Assembly (NCBI RefSeq): GCF_000974765.1
Contig: NZ_BBWU01000053.1
Span: 1-60,146, forward strand
Direction: 5' to 3'
Length of the DNA: 60,146 bases
Source: Sphingomonas changbaiensis NBRC 104936
Lineage (GTDB): Bacteria > Pseudomonadota > Alphaproteobacteria > Sphingomonadales > Sphingomonadaceae
This document shows positions 8,962-18,391 of the stretch, in pieces. The position numbers and the translations under genes were made by a program. Within the stretch, counting starts at the first letter, position 1, and the number at the start of each line of letters is the position of its first letter. The notes below the pieces were generated by a model. The model was given only the letters and a program-made list of their open reading frames with translations, did no database searches and had not been told where the DNA came from.

Positions 8962-9632
8962 TGCAGGTCCTCGTCGCCGAGGATGATATCGAAACGGCCG
9001 AGTTCGTCGCCCGCGGGCTGGGCGAACTCGGCCACAGCGTCATCCGGGCGGCGAACGGCCCGGATGCGCTGCATCTCGCCACGACCGAAACGCCGGAAGT
9101 GGTCGTGCTCGACCGGATGCTGCCGGGGCTCGACGGATTGTCGGTGCTACGCCGGATGCGGGCGGCGAGCATCGAGACGCCGGTGCTGCTGCTCACCGCG
9201 CTGGGGCAGATCGAGGACCGGGTCGAGGGTCTGGAAGCAGGCGCCGATGATTATCTCGTCAAGCCATTCGCCTTCTCCGAGCTGGCGGCCCGGATCAACG
9301 CCCTCGCGCGCCGGCGGCCGCTGAGCGAGACGCCGACCGAACTGGCGGTCGGGCCGCTGCACATGGACTTGCTGAAGCGCGAGGTCCGGCGCGACGGCCG
9401 TCCGATCCAGCTCCAGCCGCGCGAATTCCGCCTGCTCGAGGAACTGATGCGGGGTGCAGACCGCGTCGTCACCCGGACGATGCTGCTGGAACGGGTGTGG
9501 GGGTTCCATTTCGACCCGCAGACGAACATCGTCGAAACCCATATCAGCCGGCTGCGCGCAAAGCTGAACGAGGGCGGGGCTGACGATGTGATCGAGACGC
9601 TGCGCGGCGTCGGCTATCGGATGCGCGGCTAG
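8961..9632 (+). CDS. OmpR/PhoB-family response regulator
   Basis: A 223-aa DNA-binding regulator. The receiver has AEDD near the start, phospho-acceptor Asp51 (VVLDRMLPG) and Lys in YLVKPF. The C-terminal winged helix (about 125-222) contains LQPREFRLLEELMRGADRVV and the recognition region NIVETHISRLRAKL. It overlaps the PepSY gene and is followed four bases later by its sensor kinase. It presumably controls the efflux operon in which it lies. Confidence 0.95.
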   Translation: MQVLVAEDDIETAEFVARGLGELGHSVIRAANGPDALHLATTETPEVVVLDRMLPGLDGLSVLRRMRAASIETPVLLLTALGQIEDRVEGLEAGADDYLVKPFAFSELAARINALARRRPLSETPTELAVGPLHMDLLKREVRRDGRPIQLQPREFRLLEELMRGADRVVTRTMLLERVWGFHFDPQTNIVETHISRLRAKLNEGGADDVIETLRGVGYRMRG

Positions 9633-9636
9633 GAGG

Positions 9637-10971
9637 ATGCGCAGCGCCGCCTACCGGATCGCGTTCGTCTATTCGGCCGCGTTCGCGCTGGCGATCGCGA
9701 TCCTTGGCGCCATCATCTTCTGGGCGATGCACGTCGCCTTCACCCGCCAGCTCGACACGATGATCCGGGACGAGGCGGCGGCGCTTGTATCCGAATACCG
9801 GGCCGACGGCGCATCGGAGCTGGCAGAGGCGATCGGCAAGCGCGAGGCGATCCCGTCGCACGACCGGCTGTTCTACGCGCTGTTCGACGCCCAGGGACGG
9901 CGCATAAGCGGCCGGCTGGTGACGCAAAGGCCCGCGCTTGGCCTGCACGACATCGTCTTCATCGATCCGCGTGAGGGGCCGGATGCCGGCCGCGGTTTCG
10001 CGGTCGACCTCGGCGATGGAGAGCGGCTGCTGGTCGCGGCCGATCGCGAGCGGGTCGAGCAGATCGACCGCACGGTGATTTCGGTCTTTCTTGCCGGTTT
10101 TGCCTTGGTGGTCCTGCTCGGAATCGCCGGCGCGTTGTTGCTCGGCGGCTATCTTCGCGACCGGCTCGGCGCGATAAGCGGCGCGGCCGAGGGCGTTGTC
10201 GCCGGCCATCTCGGCGCGCGCATGCCGGTCAGCGAACGCGGCGACGAGTTCGACCGGCTCGCCAGCTCGCTGAACGCGATGCTCGAGCGGATCGAAGGGC
10301 TGCTCGAGAACGTCCGGCAGGTTTCGAGTGATATCGCGCACGATTTGCGCACCCCGCTTGCGCGCCTCCGCAACCAGCTCGAACGGGGGCTGGGCGGCGA
10401 CCCTGCGGCCCAGCACGCCGTCATTGAGGAAGGCATCCACCGCGTCGACGACGTGCTCGCGCTGTTCGCCGCGATCCTGCGCATTGCCGAGATCGAGAGC
10501 GGCAAGATCCGTCGCAATTTCGCAGCCGTCGACCTGAGCGCGCTCGTCGCCGAACTGGCGGAAAGCTACGCGCCGGCGGTGGCCGACGGCGGGCGCACGC
10601 TCGGATGGGACGTGGAGCCGGGCATCGCGATCACCGGCGACCGCGAGCTGCTCGCCCAAGCGCTCGTCAACCTGATCGAGAATGCCCAGCGCCACACGCC
10701 GGCGGGAACGGCGGTCCGCGTCGAGCTTGCGGCTCGCGGCGATGCGCGGCGTCTTTCGGTGTCCGATAACGGCCCGGGCGTGCCCGTCCAGGATCGCGAG
10801 CGGATCGTGCAGCGCTTCATCCGGCTCGAAGGCAGCCGGTCGACGCCGGGCCACGGCCTTGGCCTGAACCTGGTCGCGGCGGTGGCGCGGCTGCATCAGG
10901 CGCGGCTCAGCTTCGGCGACAACCGGCCGGGCCTGATCGTGACGATTGAGTTTCCGGAGGATCGAGTGTGA
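9637..10971 (+). CDS. Two-component sensor histidine kinase
   Basis: A 444-aa inner-membrane kinase. Transmembrane segments at about 10-32 and 148-170 enclose a periplasmic sensor of about 115 residues. A HAMP linker follows (about 171-224), then the H-box with His235 (SSDIAHDLRTPLARL), and the ATP-binding domain with LVNLIENAQRHT, SDNGPG and GHGLGLNL. AGGAGG directly abuts the ATG, an unusually short spacing. The small periplasmic domain could interact with the PepSY product or the pump substrate. Its stop overlaps the next start by four bases (GTGA). Confidence 0.94.
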   Translation: MRSAAYRIAFVYSAAFALAIAILGAIIFWAMHVAFTRQLDTMIRDEAAALVSEYRADGASELAEAIGKREAIPSHDRLFYALFDAQGRRISGRLVTQRPALGLHDIVFIDPREGPDAGRGFAVDLGDGERLLVAADRERVEQIDRTVISVFLAGFALVVLLGIAGALLLGGYLRDRLGAISGAAEGVVAGHLGARMPVSERGDEFDRLASSLNAMLERIEGLLENVRQVSSDIAHDLRTPLARLRNQLERGLGGDPAAQHAVIEEGIHRVDDVLALFAAILRIAEIESGKIRRNFAAVDLSALVAELAESYAPAVADGGRTLGWDVEPGIAITGDRELLAQALVNLIENAQRHTPAGTAVRVELAARGDARRLSVSDNGPGVPVQDRERIVQRFIRLEGSRSTPGHGLGLNLVAAVARLHQARLSFGDNRPGLIVTIEFPEDRV

Positions 10972-12308
10972 AAATAAGGGGAGCCGTCGCGTTGGCGCTG
11001 CTGCTGGCAGGCTGCGCGACGTATCGGCCGCTGCCGCTCGATGAAAACCCACCCATACTGTCGCCGCCGGTGCTGGCGGTGCTGGCGCAGGACGCGACGA
11101 CGATCGACCGGCCGTTCCTGACGCCCGAGCGGATCGACTTCGCGCAGCCGCTCGACGCCAATGCGGTCGCGGTGCTCGCCGTGCTCGGCAATCCCGATCT
11201 TCAGGCCGCCCGGGTTCGCGCGGGCGTCGCCGATGCGCAGGTCTTTGCCGCGGGACTGCTGCCCGACCCGAGCTTCAGCGTCGGCCTCGATCCCCTTCTG
11301 TCCGGGCCGGACTCGATGCTGGGCATCGCCTCCAGCCTCGGCCTGGACCTGAATGCGCTGCGCACTCGCGGCGTCACGCGGCAGAAGGCGCGGGCCGATG
11401 CGCGCAAAGTGCGGCTCGATCTCGCCTGGAGCGAGTGGCAGACGTCCGGTCAGGCGCGACTCCAGGCGGCGCGGATCGTCGCGCTTGAAAATCAGGTCGC
11501 GCTCGACACCGCAAGCCGCGATTCGACCGCCTCGCTGCTCGACCGCACGCTTCGGGCGGCCGGGCGCGGCGACATTGCCGGGGATCAGGTGCAGGGCGCG
11601 CGGGTCGCGGCCTTCGACGCTGCCGAGCGGCTGCGCACCGACGAGAAGGATCTGGGCGCGGCGCGGCTGGAGCTGGCGAAGCTGATCGGCTTTCCGCCCG
11701 ATCGCCCGATCCGCCTGGCCGCACCGCCGCTTCCGCCGCCACCGCCGGATCCGGCGGCACTGTTCGCGATTGCCCAGCAGCGGCGGACCGACCTTCAGGC
11801 GCTGCGTGCCGGCTATGCCTCGCAGGAGGCGGCGGTGCACAAGGCCGTGCTCGACCAATTCCCGGCGCTGGGTCTGACGATCAACGCCACGCGTGACACG
11901 GCCGGCAACCTCACTGTCGGGCCGGCAGTGTCGTTCACGCTGCCGGTATGGAACCGCAACCGCGGCGGGATCGCGGTCGAGCGCGCCACCCGCGCGGCGT
12001 TGAAGGCCGAATATGAAGCGCGGCTATTCCAGACCCGCGCCGAAATGGCCGCTGCCGCCCAGGGCGTGGCGATCGCGCGCCGGCAGCGCGAGGCCGTGCT
12101 TGCCACGCTGCCGGCGGCGCGGCGCTTCGCCGAGGCCAGCCGCCGCGCCGAGGCCCGGGGCGACATCTCGCTCGCAACTGCCGCGACGGCCGAACAGGCG
12201 TTGCGCGACAAGGAACTTCAGCTCGCCCAGGCGGAGCGGGACATCGCAGAACAGACCATCGCGCTCGAATTATTGACGGGCGCACCGCGGGAGGCATGGA
12301 CGAAATGA
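10968..12308 (+). CDS. TolC-family outer-membrane efflux lipoprotein
   Basis: A 446-aa protein with a lipoprotein signal ending LLLAGCA, so the mature N-terminal Cys is acylated. The rest is the duplicated coiled-coil outer-membrane efflux fold, with long Ala/Arg/Glu-rich helices (for example AAQGVAIARRQREAVLATL) and the strand motif FPALGLTINATRDTAGN. It starts at a GTG overlapping the kinase stop and its own stop overlaps the adaptor start. It would form the exit duct for the RND pump of the operon. Confidence 0.9.
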   Translation: MKIRGAVALALLLAGCATYRPLPLDENPPILSPPVLAVLAQDATTIDRPFLTPERIDFAQPLDANAVAVLAVLGNPDLQAARVRAGVADAQVFAAGLLPDPSFSVGLDPLLSGPDSMLGIASSLGLDLNALRTRGVTRQKARADARKVRLDLAWSEWQTSGQARLQAARIVALENQVALDTASRDSTASLLDRTLRAAGRGDIAGDQVQGARVAAFDAAERLRTDEKDLGAARLELAKLIGFPPDRPIRLAAPPLPPPPPDPAALFAIAQQRRTDLQALRAGYASQEAAVHKAVLDQFPALGLTINATRDTAGNLTVGPAVSFTLPVWNRNRGGIAVERATRAALKAEYEARLFQTRAEMAAAAQGVAIARRQREAVLATLPAARRFAEASRRAEARGDISLATAATAEQALRDKELQLAQAERDIAEQTIALELLTGAPREAWTK

Positions 12309-13324
12309 AACAAGGCTTCTGCGCCTTGGCGCTGGCGCTCGCCGCCTGTTCCGGAGGGCAAAGTGCGGACGAGAATGCGACCGAGCCGGTCGCGCTGGTC
12401 AAGCTTGCCAAGGCCGAACCGGCGCAGCTCCAGTCGACGATCCGGCTTTACGGGACGGCCGAGGCCGGCGCCGCCGGCAGCGCGATCCTGAGCGCACCGG
12501 AAGAGGCGATCGTCGCGCGGATCGCGGCGCCGGTCGGAAGCGCGGTGTCGCGCGGCCAGCTGGTCGTCGGCCTGGCGGCGAGCCCGACGGCCCGGCTCGA
12601 CGTGGCTAAGGCCGCGAGCGACGCGCGCGCCGCGCAGCAGGCCTATGCCCGGGCGCAGCGGCTGCGCGCCGACGGCCTGATGAGCAACGCCGACGTCGAA
12701 ACGGCGCGCGCTGCCGCCCAGTCCGCCGCCGCGACTCGCGCAAGCCTGGCTGCGCGGACCGGCGCGCTCGACCTGCGCGCCCCCTTTGCCGGCCATGTCC
12801 AAGCCATTTCCGCCAGCCTCGGCAGCCTGGTTCCCGGCGGCACCGCCGTCGCGACGATCACCGGCGCGGGCGATCTGCGCGCCCGGTTCGGCCTCGATCC
12901 GATGCTGGTCCAGCGGGTCAGGCCCGGCACGTCGATCCGCATTGTGCCCTCGGCGGGAGGGACGGAGTTCACCGCGCCGGTTCTTTCGGTCGATCCGGTC
13001 GTCGATCCGCAGACCCGGCTGGCGTCGCTGTTCGCGCGCATCCCGGCTGCCACCGCGATCGGCGCGGGCGCGCCCCTGACCGCACAGCTGCCGCTGCCGA
13101 GCGGGGGCAGTGCGCCGGTGATCCCCTATGCGGCACTGCTCGACGACGCAGGCCAGCCCTATGTGTTCGTCGTCTCCGGCGGAAAGGCGCATCGCCGCGA
13201 CGTCGCGACGGGCGCAAATGACGGGCAGCGGGTCGAGATCCAGCGCGGGTTGAAGCCCGGCGAAGCGGTGGTCGTGGAAGGCGGCACCGCGCTTGAAGAC
13301 GGCATGAAGGTCCGCACGCGATGA
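12305..13324 (+). CDS. RND efflux periplasmic adaptor (membrane fusion) lipoprotein
   Basis: A 339-aa adaptor with a lipoprotein signal (ALALALAACSGG). It has the barrel-sandwich halves around a short helical hairpin: VAAPVGS-like SAILSAPEEAIVARIAAPVG and LRAPFAGHVQAISASLGSLV. The ATG at 12305 is preferred over one three codons earlier: it lies ten bases from GGAGG and overlaps the previous stop as ATGA. It bridges pump and outer-membrane channel. No metal-binding Met or His clusters are seen, so a metal pump role is not favoured. Confidence 0.9.
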   Translation: MKQGFCALALALAACSGGQSADENATEPVALVKLAKAEPAQLQSTIRLYGTAEAGAAGSAILSAPEEAIVARIAAPVGSAVSRGQLVVGLAASPTARLDVAKAASDARAAQQAYARAQRLRADGLMSNADVETARAAAQSAAATRASLAARTGALDLRAPFAGHVQAISASLGSLVPGGTAVATITGAGDLRARFGLDPMLVQRVRPGTSIRIVPSAGGTEFTAPVLSVDPVVDPQTRLASLFARIPAATAIGAGAPLTAQLPLPSGGSAPVIPYAALLDDAGQPYVFVVSGGKAHRRDVATGANDGQRVEIQRGLKPGEAVVVEGGTALEDGMKVRTR

Positions 13325-16300
13325 CGGGCACGTTGAAAGGCCACGCGCGCGCGATCGCGCTTGCTGCGATCCTGCTGGCGCTCGCCGGCATCGTTGCCGG
13401 CCTGAAGCTGCCGGTCAGCCTGTTCCCCCACATCAATTATCCGCGCGTGATCGTGTCGATCGAAGCCGGCGACCGCGAGCCGGCGCAGATGGCGGCGGAG
13501 ATCACGCGCCCGATCGAGATCGCGTTGCGCGAAGTGCCGGGCGTCACCCGCATCCGCTCGACGACGAGCCGCGGCTCGGCCGAAGTCGGCCTCAACTTCG
13601 CCTGGGGCGACGATATGGTCGCGGCGACGCTCGCCACCCAGGCCGCGCTGGCGACCGCGCTCCCCGATCTGCCCTCCGGCACCCGCTTCAGCGTCCGCCG
13701 CTCGGACCCGACCATCTTCCCGGTGCTGGGCATCGCGCTCACCTCGAAGAGCCTCGATCCGGCCGCCCTTCGGCAGATTGCGGAGCTTCAGATCCGTCCC
13801 GCGCTCACCTCGGTACAGGGCGTGGCGGGCGTCGACGTGCTGGGCAGCGCGCCGCGCGAGATCGCGGTCGACGTCGATCCGGGCCGGCTGCAGGCGCTCG
13901 GAATCGGCCTGACCGACGTGGCGACCGCGATCGGCCATGCGAGCATGATCCGGGGCGTCGGCCGCGTCGAGGATCGCCACCGGCTTTATTTGGTGCTGGT
14001 CGAGAACCGGGCGACAACGATCGACGCGATCGCCCAGCTGCCGGTCAAGGCGGCGACGGCGCCGCCGACCGCCCCCAATGCTCTGCCCGGCCAGCCGACG
14101 CCTCCGCCGCCGGCCTCGGTCGTCACGCTGGGCCAGATCGCCTCGATCCACCCTGCGACGGCGCCGAACTTTACCCGCGTCACCTCGGGGGGACGCGACG
14201 CGGTGCTGGTCAACATCCGCCAGTCACCGACCGGAGACAGCGTCGCGATCGTGAAGGCGGTGAACGCCCGCCTGAAGGATATCCAGCTGCCGCCGACTGT
14301 TTCCGTCACGACCTTCTATGACCAATCGGAACTGGTGACGGGAGCCGCCAACGCCGTTCGCGACGCGATCCTGCTCGGCGCGCTGCTGGCGGGTCTGGTG
14401 CTGTTCCTGTTCCTGCGCTCGTTCCGGCTGATGGTGATTACCGGCATCGCGCTGCCCGCGGTGCTTGCGGCCACCTGCCTGATCCTGCTCGCGCTCCATA
14501 TGGGCTTCAACATGATGACGCTGGGCGGCATGGCCGCCGCGGTCGGGCTGATCGTCGACGACGCGGTGGTGATGCTCGAACATATGATGCGGCGGATGCA
14601 GGAAGGCGCTGCGAAGGATCGCGACGGGCTGCTCGCCGCCGCGGCCGAAATGGGCAAGCCGCTTTACGGCTCCAGCTTGGCGACGATCATCATCTTCCTG
14701 CCCCTGGCGTTCGTCAGCGGCGTGACCGGCGGCTTCTTCAAGGCGCTTGCGCTGACGATGGCGGCAGCGCTGATCCTGTCGCTGCTCTATTCCCGCTTCG
14801 TGATCCCGTTGCTCGCCGCGTCATGGCTGCGCGACAAGGATGTCGAGGCGGCGGGGAAGGCGGACCGGCTGATGCACCGGCTGGAACGCGGCCATGAATG
14901 GGCCGAGCGCCGGACGCTGAACCGCCCCGCCATATTCGTCCTGATCACCGCAGTCGCGATGGCCGGCCTCGGCTATCTGGCCTGGAGCCATGTTCCCTCC
15001 GGGTTCATGCCGGCGATGGACGAAGGCGGCTTTGTTCTCGACTACAAGGCCCAGCCGGGCGCGGCGCTGTCGGATACCGACCGGCTGCTGCGGCAGGTCG
15101 AGCAGATCATCACCGCGACGCCCGAGGTGGCGAGCTATTCGCGGCGCACCGGTGTCCAGCTCGGCGGCGGGCTGACCGAGGCCGACGAGGGCGATTATTT
15201 CATTCGCCTGAAAGGCGGGTCGCGCCGCCCGATCGACGAGGTGATGACCGATATCCGCACCCAGATCGAAGCGAAGGTGCCTGGCCTCCAGATCGAGACG
15301 ATCCAGCTGATGGAGGACCTGATCGGCGATTTGACGGCGGTGCCGCAGCCGATCGAGGTCAAATTGTTCAGCGACGACCCGGCCGCGCTGAACAAGGCCG
15401 CCCGGCAGGTCGGGGATGCGATCGGCAAAATCTCCGGCGTGGTCGAAGTGGTGAACGGCCTTCGGGTCGCAGGCGACGCGATCGACGTCCGCGTTCGCCC
15501 GGGCGCTCTGGCCCAGCAGGGCCTCGACGCCGATGCCTTCGCCTCCCAGATCGAGGGGCTGATCGGCGGGACCGACGCAGCCAGGATGCGTGCCGGCGAG
15601 CAATTGCTCTCGGTCCGGGTGCGCGCGCCCGCCGACCTGCGCCAGCGCGCCGCGCAGATCGCCCGGCTGCCGCTGGTCGCGCCGGATGGGCACGGCCTGA
15701 CCGTCGGTCAGGTCGCCGACGTGACCGTGCAGGGCGGGCAGCAGCAGCTGACCCGCGAGGATCTGGCGCCGTTCGTCGCCGTCACCGCCCGGCTGGAAGG
15801 ACGCGATCTTGGTTCCGGGATGAAGGACGTCCGCGCCACTGTCGCCGGGCTGCACCTGCCGAACAGCATCCGCGTCGATTATGGCGGCCTCTATGCGGAG
15901 CAGCAGAAGAGCTTCGCCGATCTCAGCATGGTGTTCGCATCGGCGCTGCTGCTGACCGCGCTGCTGCTGACGATCCTGTTCGAACGGATCGCCTGGACCC
16001 TTGCCGCGGTCCTGACGGTGCTGCTTTCGGCAGCGGCGGTGCTGATCGGCCTGTGGATCACCGGCATCGAACTCAACATCTCCGCTCTGATGGGGCTGAC
16101 GATGGTGGTCGGCATGGTGACCGAGCTGGTCATCTTCTACCTGGCCGAAATCGACCCGGAGAAAGGCATCGAGGAAGAGTCGCTGCGGGAGGCCGGCCGC
16201 AAGCGGTTGCGGCCGATCCTGATGTCCGCCCTGATCGCGATCCTGACGCTCAGTCCGCTGGCGCTCGGCCTCAGCCGTGGCGCCGGCCTGCAGCAGCCGC

Positions 16301-16428
16301 TCGCCACAGCGATCATCTTCGGCCTCACCGCCGCGGTGCCGCTGGTGCTGCTGTTCCTCCCCGGCGCGCTGCTGCTCTTTTCCCGCAAAGACGCGCTCCG
16401 CCAACTCCGGCCTACGCGGGGAGGCTAG
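13321..16428 (+). CDS. RND-family efflux pump, inner-membrane permease
   Basis: A 1035-aa proton-driven pump with the duplicated 6-helix plus periplasmic loop plan. The first helix is preceded by a short Lys/Arg stretch. The helix 4 motif is VGLIVDDAVVMLEHMMRR, with the paired Asp of drug-type pumps rather than the heavy-metal DGxVV form. The porter-domain LPVSLFPHINYPRVIVSIE start is typical of Czc/ABM-like proteins. A Pro/Ala-rich insertion (PPTAPNALPGQPTPPPPA) sits in the first loop. It is the last gene of the operon, ending in a four-base overlap with the convergent methyltransferase gene. Substrate unknown. Confidence 0.93.
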   Translation: MTGTLKGHARAIALAAILLALAGIVAGLKLPVSLFPHINYPRVIVSIEAGDREPAQMAAEITRPIEIALREVPGVTRIRSTTSRGSAEVGLNFAWGDDMVAATLATQAALATALPDLPSGTRFSVRRSDPTIFPVLGIALTSKSLDPAALRQIAELQIRPALTSVQGVAGVDVLGSAPREIAVDVDPGRLQALGIGLTDVATAIGHASMIRGVGRVEDRHRLYLVLVENRATTIDAIAQLPVKAATAPPTAPNALPGQPTPPPPASVVTLGQIASIHPATAPNFTRVTSGGRDAVLVNIRQSPTGDSVAIVKAVNARLKDIQLPPTVSVTTFYDQSELVTGAANAVRDAILLGALLAGLVLFLFLRSFRLMVITGIALPAVLAATCLILLALHMGFNMMTLGGMAAAVGLIVDDAVVMLEHMMRRMQEGAAKDRDGLLAAAAEMGKPLYGSSLATIIIFLPLAFVSGVTGGFFKALALTMAAALILSLLYSRFVIPLLAASWLRDKDVEAAGKADRLMHRLERGHEWAERRTLNRPAIFVLITAVAMAGLGYLAWSHVPSGFMPAMDEGGFVLDYKAQPGAALSDTDRLLRQVEQIITATPEVASYSRRTGVQLGGGLTEADEGDYFIRLKGGSRRPIDEVMTDIRTQIEAKVPGLQIETIQLMEDLIGDLTAVPQPIEVKLFSDDPAALNKAARQVGDAIGKISGVVEVVNGLRVAGDAIDVRVRPGALAQQGLDADAFASQIEGLIGGTDAARMRAGEQLLSVRVRAPADLRQRAAQIARLPLVAPDGHGLTVGQVADVTVQGGQQQLTREDLAPFVAVTARLEGRDLGSGMKDVRATVAGLHLPNSIRVDYGGLYAEQQKSFADLSMVFASALLLTALLLTILFERIAWTLAAVLTVLLSAAAVLIGLWITGIELNISALMGLTMVVGMVTELVIFYLAEIDPEKGIEEESLREAGRKRLRPILMSALIAILTLSPLALGLSRGAGLQQPLATAIIFGLTAAVPLVLLFLPGALLLFSRKDALRQLRPTRGG

Positions 16429-17237
16429 AAGCAGGCGGCCGTCGCGCGATTGTCGGGCTCGGCCGGGTTCCGGACCCGTTCGCCGCGGCCGGTCAGTGGG
16501 ACGAACATGACCGGACCCATCGAGCAACGGTCGAGCGTGCCGTCCGCGGCCTTACGAACGACCAGAAGCTGCTCGAGAGGCCATTCCGGCCCGATCGGCA
16601 TCACGAGCGTGCCGCCGGGTTTGAGCTGCGCGATGAGCGGCGGCGGAATTTCAGCTGCGCCGGCAGTCACGATGACGCCATCATAGGGCGCGGCCTCGGG
16701 CCAGCCCAGGAATCCGTCTCCTGCCCGGACGGTGACGTTCGTCATTCCCAGGCTCGCGAGCAGCGTCTTCGCGCGATCGGCGAGAGGGGCGACGATCTCG
16801 ATCGAATGGACGGTGCCGGCAAGCCCGGACAGGACTGCCGCTTGATATCCTGACCCGGTGCCGACCTCGAGTACATGGGCGTGAGGCGGCAGGTTCAGCG
16901 CCGCGGTCATGACCGTGACGATATAGGCATCCGAGATGGTCTGGCCGTATCCGATCGGAAGCGGCGTGTCCTCATAGGCTTGGGCCCGATCGGACTCGGG
17001 CATGAACAGCTCGCGTCGCACGCCGCCGACGGCCCGCAATGCGTTGCGGAATGCAGGGGTGGCCGCTAGCTTTGGGTATTCCCGCCTCGCTGTTCGACGG
17101 ATCCGCCCGACCATGGCGGCACGTGCGGCGGCGAAACCCTGCTTTGCTCTCGGTTCCGGAACGGTCGCGCACGATGCGAGCGCGACGGTTGCCAGCAGCG
17201 CGACGCCGTGCCGGTAGAGACGCGGTCCCGGCACCAC
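16425..17237 (-). CDS. pcm: Protein-L-isoaspartate O-methyltransferase with lipoprotein signal
   Basis: A 270-aa protein. From residue about 60 it is a full PIMT, which uses SAM to methylate isoaspartyl residues in damaged proteins: LPIGYGQTISDAYIV, the SAM motif LEVGTGSGYQAAVL, and DGVIVTAGAAEIP. Unusually, residues 1-23 read as a lipoprotein signal peptide with lipobox LASC, so the enzyme may be tethered in the envelope, where SAM is not expected. The start is a GTG seven bases after the upstream propeller gene. The stop overlaps that of the RND gene as CTAG. Confidence 0.88.
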   Translation of the reverse strand: MVPGPRLYRHGVALLATVALASCATVPEPRAKQGFAAARAAMVGRIRRTARREYPKLAATPAFRNALRAVGGVRRELFMPESDRAQAYEDTPLPIGYGQTISDAYIVTVMTAALNLPPHAHVLEVGTGSGYQAAVLSGLAGTVHSIEIVAPLADRAKTLLASLGMTNVTVRAGDGFLGWPEAAPYDGVIVTAGAAEIPPPLIAQLKPGGTLVMPIGPEWPLEQLLVVRKAADGTLDRCSMGPVMFVPLTGRGERVRNPAEPDNRATAACF

Positions 17238-17244
17238 CGGCCCG

Positions 17245-18249
17245 CTATTGCCGCGTCACGACCACCAGATGGGCCGTGCCGGGCACAGCCGTCGGGCGGC
17301 CGCCGGGCGTTGCGGGTGGATCGAAGCGTGCGGCTGCCAGATAGACGGCGCCGTCGCGCGGATCGAGCGCGCCGGTCCGCGCGCCGATTTCCGTCTTGAC
17401 CTGATCGACGACCTTCGGGCCGCCCGGCGCATCGAGCGCGATCACGTCCAGCACACCGTCGCGCCCGCAGGGAATGAACGCCATCCGCCGCGCTTCGTCG
17501 ACCATCGCGCCGTCGGGGCCCTTCCCGATTGCCAGCAGGGCGACCTCGCGGCCGGTGCGGGCATCGACGATCGCCGCTTTTCCGTTTGCACAGGCGCTGA
17601 TCAACCGGCCGGATTTCGCATCATAGGCCAAGCCGGTCGGCCCTTCACATCCGGGCAATGCGATCACTGCTCCGGGCTTGCGTGTCCGCAGGTCGATGGA
17701 TTCAATTTCGCTCGCCTCTTCGTTGTTGATGAAGAGGATGCGGTTCGGGGTAATCGCGGGCAGCTCGAGCCCGGGTCTCAGCTGGATCGTCGCTTCGACC
17801 CGCGCGGCATGGGGGTCGACGACCGACACAGTGCCGTCCTTCGCGTTCATCACGAATGCGCGGTTCGATGCCCGATCGTAGATCGCCGCGTCGGGATTGG
17901 CGCCGACGGGCACGCGGGCAATCTGCCGCCCGTCCTTCGTGTCGAACAGGTAGGCGCTGTTGTCCTTGCCGCTGGTCGCAAGGATTTCCGATGCGCCCGG
18001 AATGGGAATCGCGGCATGCCCGCGGTCCAGGTGACCGAGCGACCGGACCGCGCGGCCGTGCGCGAGGTCCACCGCGGTGATGTTTGCACTGCGCGCCAGG
18101 AACAGCTGCTGGGATGCGTCGTCGACGCTCGCCAGATCCCATCCGCCATCCGGAATCGCGACGGTTGCAGTCACGGCGTAATGGGACGGGGCCGCGCCTG
18201 CGGCGCTTGCGATCATCAAGGCAACGGCGAACGGCAACAATCTGGTCAT
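17245..18249 (-). CDS. YncE-family periplasmic beta-propeller protein
   Basis: A 334-aa protein with a cleavable signal peptide (ALMIASAAGAAPSHY). Repeats are of the YVTN/YncE type, for example VAIPDGGWDLASVDDASQQL, RAFVMNAKDGTVSVVDPHAA and GLAYDAKSGRLISACANGKA, consistent with a seven-bladed propeller. The ATG at 18249 has GGAG eight bases upstream. It is probably cotranscribed with the methyltransferase. No enzyme residues are evident; a binding or scaffolding role outside the inner membrane is inferred. Confidence 0.85.
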   Translation of the reverse strand: MTRLLPFAVALMIASAAGAAPSHYAVTATVAIPDGGWDLASVDDASQQLFLARSANITAVDLAHGRAVRSLGHLDRGHAAIPIPGASEILATSGKDNSAYLFDTKDGRQIARVPVGANPDAAIYDRASNRAFVMNAKDGTVSVVDPHAARVEATIQLRPGLELPAITPNRILFINNEEASEIESIDLRTRKPGAVIALPGCEGPTGLAYDAKSGRLISACANGKAAIVDARTGREVALLAIGKGPDGAMVDEARRMAFIPCGRDGVLDVIALDAPGGPKVVDQVKTEIGARTGALDPRDGAVYLAAARFDPPATPGGRPTAVPGTAHLVVVTRQ

Positions 18250-18391
18250 GCGAGCGTCTCCGCGTTTGCGCAGTCTGGACCTGCAAGACCTTGCTAGGCC
18301 CGGATTCTCTGTGACGCGAGCGAAATGGCATCCAATGCGGGCTTCGTGAGTTGGTGACGTCTCGGGGCGGTCGTGCATTCTGTCACGGCAG

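Noticed and set aside
10968-16428. Heavy-metal (Cus/Czc) assignment for the RND operon
   Set aside because: The pump helix 4 motif has the DD pair of drug-type pumps and the adaptor lacks metal-binding Met or His clusters.
14821-16527. 568-codon open frame opposite the RND pump gene
   Set aside because: It is an antisense shadow of the pump gene, caused by high third-position GC. No domain or ribosome site is present.
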